DNA of 53,006 bases from an uncultured Clostridia bacterium. Its GTDB lineage: Bacteria > Bacillota > Clostridia > Oscillospirales > Acutalibacteraceae. The notes below the pieces were generated by a model. It ran no database searches. It was not told where the DNA came from and was given only the letters and a program-made list of their open reading frames with translations. Shown one piece after another: positions 50,664 to 53,006 of this stretch. The position numbers were made by a program, and so were the translations under genes. The stretch covers positions 1 to 53,006 of the forward strand of contig CALDOU010000034.1 in assembly GCA_937912175.1 (NCBI GenBank), read 5' to 3'. How positions within the stretch are numbered: the first letter of the stretch is position 1; each line of letters opens with the position of its first letter.

Positions 50664-51365
50664 ATGGATAACTCTAATAGTAAATTAAGTAAAAAAATAA
50701 TTGAAATAGTTCATGATTTGAAAACCCCTATAACCTCTATAATAGGGTTTGCCGAACTTCTTCAAAAAGGAGGTCACAGCGAAGAATCAACTAAAGAATT
50801 TTATGATATCATCGCTTTTGAGGCAAACAGATTACTCAAGCAAGTAAATGACATGCTTTATATGGCAAAAAACAGAACCGAAGAAGAGAGTTCTTCTAAC
50901 CAAAAATGTAATTTAAGTATAGAAATTCACAAATATGTGAAAGAGCTATCACCTTTGGCTAACGATCGTAATATAACTATTGATATTAAAGCAAATTCAG
51001 AAAATATTTATGTTTGTATACCTGAAAATAAAATTGCACGTATACTTACCAATATAATAGAAAATGCTATAAAGTATAATAAGAAAAACGGTAATATATA
51101 TATAGACGTTTCGGAAAAATCCGGAATGGTTAATATTGCGATAAGAGATACCGGAATAGGCATAGCTCAAGATGAATTGGATAAAATATTTGATAAATAT
51201 TACAGATCCAACTCAATAAAGAGTTTGAATGTTGAAGGTTCAGGTTTAGGATTGGCTATAGCCCGAGATTTGGTTGAATCTTACGGTGGAAGCATAAAGG
51301 TAAAAAGTGAATTGGGAAAAAGCACAGAGTTTATAATATCTTTTCCCTCATCAAAAATTAATTAA
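50664..51365 (+). CDS. Soluble sensor histidine kinase
   Basis: 233 residues from ATG 50664 (a TTG at 50649 would add five residues but falls inside the stem-loop and has no binding site). It is almost only a transmitter: H-box IVHDLKTPITSIIGFAELL (phospho-His near residue 16), a dimerisation helix pair, then the ATPase with N-box IIENAIKYNKKNG (about 129-141), DTGIGI (about 160) and GSGLGLAI (about 189-196). No membrane helix, PAS, GAF or HAMP region precedes it, so its signal must come from a partner or the cytosol. It should phosphorylate the regulator encoded 60-75 bases upstream. Confidence 0.88.
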   Translation: MDNSNSKLSKKIIEIVHDLKTPITSIIGFAELLQKGGHSEESTKEFYDIIAFEANRLLKQVNDMLYMAKNRTEEESSSNQKCNLSIEIHKYVKELSPLANDRNITIDIKANSENIYVCIPENKIARILTNIIENAIKYNKKNGNIYIDVSEKSGMVNIAIRDTGIGIAQDELDKIFDKYYRSNSIKSLNVEGSGLGLAIARDLVESYGGSIKVKSELGKSTEFIISFPSSKIN

Positions 51366-51386
51366 TAATTATAGTGAAAATGGAGG

Positions 51387-51430
51387 AATTACAATTAAAT
51401 TTTTGAAATTCTGAAAATTTAATTGTAATT
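51387..51430 (+). promoter_or_regulatory. Perfect 17-bp stem-loop between Shine-Dalgarno and start codon
   Basis: 51387-51403 is fully complementary to 51414-51430 (10-base loop). GGAGG at 51382-51386 touches its 5' foot, and ATG 51438 lies 7 bases past its 3' foot, an ideal distance once the stem is folded. Because TTATTTT follows, it could instead act as a terminator or attenuator. Confidence 0.65.
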
Positions 51431-51437
51431 TTATTTT

Positions 51438-52109
51438 ATGGAAAAGAACAAATTGTTTTATAATAATTTTTTGGATTTAAATCATACTCTGGCGTATAAA
51501 ATTTTTGATAAAATAAATTATACGTGGGAAGTAATACCATTAATTAAAGATTTTATAATAGAAATAGGTAAATCTTTGCCGAATGATGCTTTTGAAGAAG
51601 TTAAAGAAAATGTATGGGTTTCCAAAAAGTCTAAAATTTGTAATACAGCATATATTGATGGACCTACCATAATAGATGAAAATGCGGATATCCGCCACTG
51701 TGCTTTTATAAGAGGTGGAGTTATTATAGGCAAAGATTGTGTTGTTGGAAATTCAACGGAAATAAAGAACGCCATATTGTTTGACAATGTGCAAGTACCG
51801 CATTTTAATTATGTGGGAGATTCTGTTTTAGGCTATAAAGCTCATCTTGGTGCCGGAGCAATAATTTCAAATGTTAAATCCGATAAATCAAACGTTACTG
51901 TGAAATTTGAAGATGAAAAAATAGAAACCGGTCTTAGAAAATTTGGAGCTGTTTTAGGCGATTATGTGGAAGTAGGATGTAATTCGGTTATTAATCCCGG
52001 AACATTAATTGGGCGAAATTCCAATATATATCCGACTTCTATGGTTAGGGGAGTAATCGGTGAAAAAATGATATTTAAAAAACCCGGCCAAATAATCCCC
52101 AAAATATAA
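51438..52109 (+). CDS. Hexapeptide-repeat (left-handed beta-helix) transferase-like protein
   Basis: 223 residues. A helical start of about 55 residues precedes hexapeptide turns of the [LIV]-G-x-x-x-x type: ENVWVSKKSKICNTAYIDGPTIIDENADI, then GVIIGKDCVVGNSTEIKNAILFDNVQV and GDYVEVGCNSVINPGTLIGRNSNIYP. The region around VGDSVLGYKAHLGAGAIISN resembles the acetyltransferase half of GlmU, but no pyrophosphorylase domain is present. Such GlmU-like proteins in Clostridia are probably acyl- or nucleotidyl-sugar-related enzymes; the substrate is unknown. It ends the response-regulator operon. Confidence 0.8.
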   Translation: MEKNKLFYNNFLDLNHTLAYKIFDKINYTWEVIPLIKDFIIEIGKSLPNDAFEEVKENVWVSKKSKICNTAYIDGPTIIDENADIRHCAFIRGGVIIGKDCVVGNSTEIKNAILFDNVQVPHFNYVGDSVLGYKAHLGAGAIISNVKSDKSNVTVKFEDEKIETGLRKFGAVLGDYVEVGCNSVINPGTLIGRNSNIYPTSMVRGVIGEKMIFKKPGQIIPKI

Positions 52110-52135
52110 TTTTCTAATATAATATTAATTATAAG

Positions 52136-52173
52136 ATCAGACAACTGGGCATTTTACAGTTATCTGATTTTTA
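52136..52173 (+). terminator. Terminator after the hexapeptide-repeat gene
   Basis: ATCAGACAACTG (52136-52147) pairs with CAGTTATCTGAT (52157-52168), one mismatch, followed by TTTTTATT. Confidence 0.8.
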
Positions 52174-52277
52174 TTACATTAAATTACTTTGAAAAATAAA
52201 TTTGAAAAGAACAACATTGTAAAAGAAAAAAACATGCAATTGTTTATTTGAATTTTAGATAAAAACATGTAATAAAA

Positions 52278-52297
52278 CCGCACGGTTAACCGTGCGG
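52278..52297 (-). terminator. Terminator after the asparaginase gene
   Basis: A perfect palindrome CCGCACGG-TTAA-CCGTGCGG, unusually GC-rich here, followed on the minus strand by TTTTATTAC. Confidence 0.85.
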
Positions 52298-52305
52298 CCA
52301 ATTTT

Positions 52306-53006
52306 TTAATATTTTTGAAAAATTTCTTGGATTTCCCTCAAATTTTTTGTTTTCGTTAAAGCTAAAGAAAGCAATATTCTTGCTTTTTGTGGAGAAAGAT
52401 TTACGGAATATATTCCTTTTTCCGGAATTTCGTCGTTATCATAGGTAACTAATCCATTTCCAATTCGCGAACTGCGTACTACCGGAATACCGGATTTTAT
52501 TATTTGTTTTATTTTTTCATTCCAGATTGTGCTGCTTCCGCCGCAACCCGCTCCGGAAAGAACTATTCCGTCACAGTTTTTTGATGCGTGCTCTAAGGCA
52601 TCTATATCAGCATCAATACAAAAGGTAACTATATCCACTCGTGGCATGTTGTCGGTTGTTATATTGTCAATATTAAACTCACTTTTGGTAGTATGCAATT
52701 TTGTGGAACAATTAAAGAAAAATGCTTTGTCATCTCGCATATATCCCAAACAACCTAAATCTTTTTGACTGAATGCGTCTGTTTTAAAAGTGTTTACTTT
52801 GGTAACGTCTCTGGAACCGTATATTCCGTCGGAAAACACTACTAAAATGCCTTTACCTTTGGCGTTATCGTTTTTTGCCAACGCCACTGCTTGATATAAA
52901 TTGAGTGGTCCGTCAGCGCTTGTGGCTGTACTTGGACGCATTGAACCCGTGAGTATTACCGGTTTATCGGTTTTTAATACAAGGTTTAAAAAATAAGCGG
53001 TTTCTT
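52306..53006 (-). CDS. ansA: L-asparaginase, C-terminal part
   Basis: About 233 residues are inside the window; the N-terminus with the first catalytic Thr is beyond the right edge, and the frame is open to base 53006. The region after VILTGSMRPSTATSADGPLNL (TGSMR...SADG, carrying the substrate-binding Ser/Asp of the second catalytic block) is diagnostic. VVFSDGIYGSRDVTKVNT, then the C-terminal domain with GIVLSGAGCGG and VRSSRIGNGLV follow. The enzyme hydrolyses asparagine to aspartate and ammonia. Type I (cytosolic) or II (exported) cannot be decided without the start, so the symbol is provisional. Confidence 0.9.
   Translation of the reverse strand, partial: ETAYFLNLVLKTDKPVILTGSMRPSTATSADGPLNLYQAVALAKNDNAKGKGILVVFSDGIYGSRDVTKVNTFKTDAFSQKDLGCLGYMRDDKAFFFNCSTKLHTTKSEFNIDNITTDNMPRVDIVTFCIDADIDALEHASKNCDGIVLSGAGCGGSSTIWNEKIKQIIKSGIPVVRSSRIGNGLVTYDNDEIPEKGIYSVNLSPQKARILLSLALTKTKNLREIQEIFQKY

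Overview
The window is AT-rich (roughly 30% GC by eye) low-GC Gram-positive DNA. spoIIP points to an endospore-forming lineage, rubrerythrin and the absence of respiratory genes suit an anaerobe, and ireB, cdaA-cdaR, queH, tarI-tarJ and a FHA-RodA fusion fit Clostridia (an Oscillospiraceae-like lineage is my guess, not proven). The standard bacterial code is used; TTG and GTG starts are frequent, and one gene appears to start at CTG. No insertion sequence, prophage, rRNA or CRISPR array was seen.

Layout. 1-10010: housekeeping genes, each unit with its own promoter: a phosphohexomutase, a divergent two-domain Clp-type AAA+ protein with an export-like leader, ispE, a tiny Asn-rich ORF, metG, tatD, ispF and a cysteine desulfurase. 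10048-17111: cdaA-cdaR (cyclic-di-AMP synthesis and its regulator), then nusB-xseA-xseB-ispA-dxs. With ispE and ispF, much of the MEP isoprenoid pathway lies here. 17207-21522: a lipase behind a structured leader, rarA (minus), a three-helix PnuC-like protein with queH, and a sortase-type surface protein. 21680-23384 (minus): rpsU, yqeG, a catalytically odd aroQ, and ireB. 23665-32472: a surface-polysaccharide locus with two GT2, one GT4, LicD, TarI, TarJ, a Wzy-like polymerase and a Wzx-like flippase. It runs into a FHA-RodA fusion and a class B PBP (32497-35586). 35621-38041: a GNAT acetyltransferase and a BcrA-type ABC pair. 38270-39722 (minus): a probably broken calpain-like gene and a CYTH protein. 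39854-40089 (minus): tRNA-Asn and tRNA-Glu. 40291-44959: spoIIP, two unrecognised membrane proteins, murC, rubrerythrin, ndk. 45056-46577 (minus): rsmA and rdgB. 46799-49150: a two-gene cassette of an EcoRI-family adenine methyltransferase and a DUF262-HNH nuclease, beside an initiator tRNA gene. 49754-52109: response regulator, soluble histidine kinase and a hexapeptide-repeat protein. The right edge holds an incomplete L-asparaginase.

How they work together. CdaA/CdaR, IreB, FHA-RodA/PBP, MurC and the CDP-ribitol genes together suggest a cell-envelope theme with Ser/Thr phosphorylation and c-di-AMP as likely inputs (inference). Of all loci here, the methyltransferase-nuclease pair most resembles a little-described system, probably defence. 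A second unusual pattern is at the RNA level: two successive genes after the response regulator each have a stem-loop between a Shine-Dalgarno-like sequence and an ATG exactly 7 nt past the stem.
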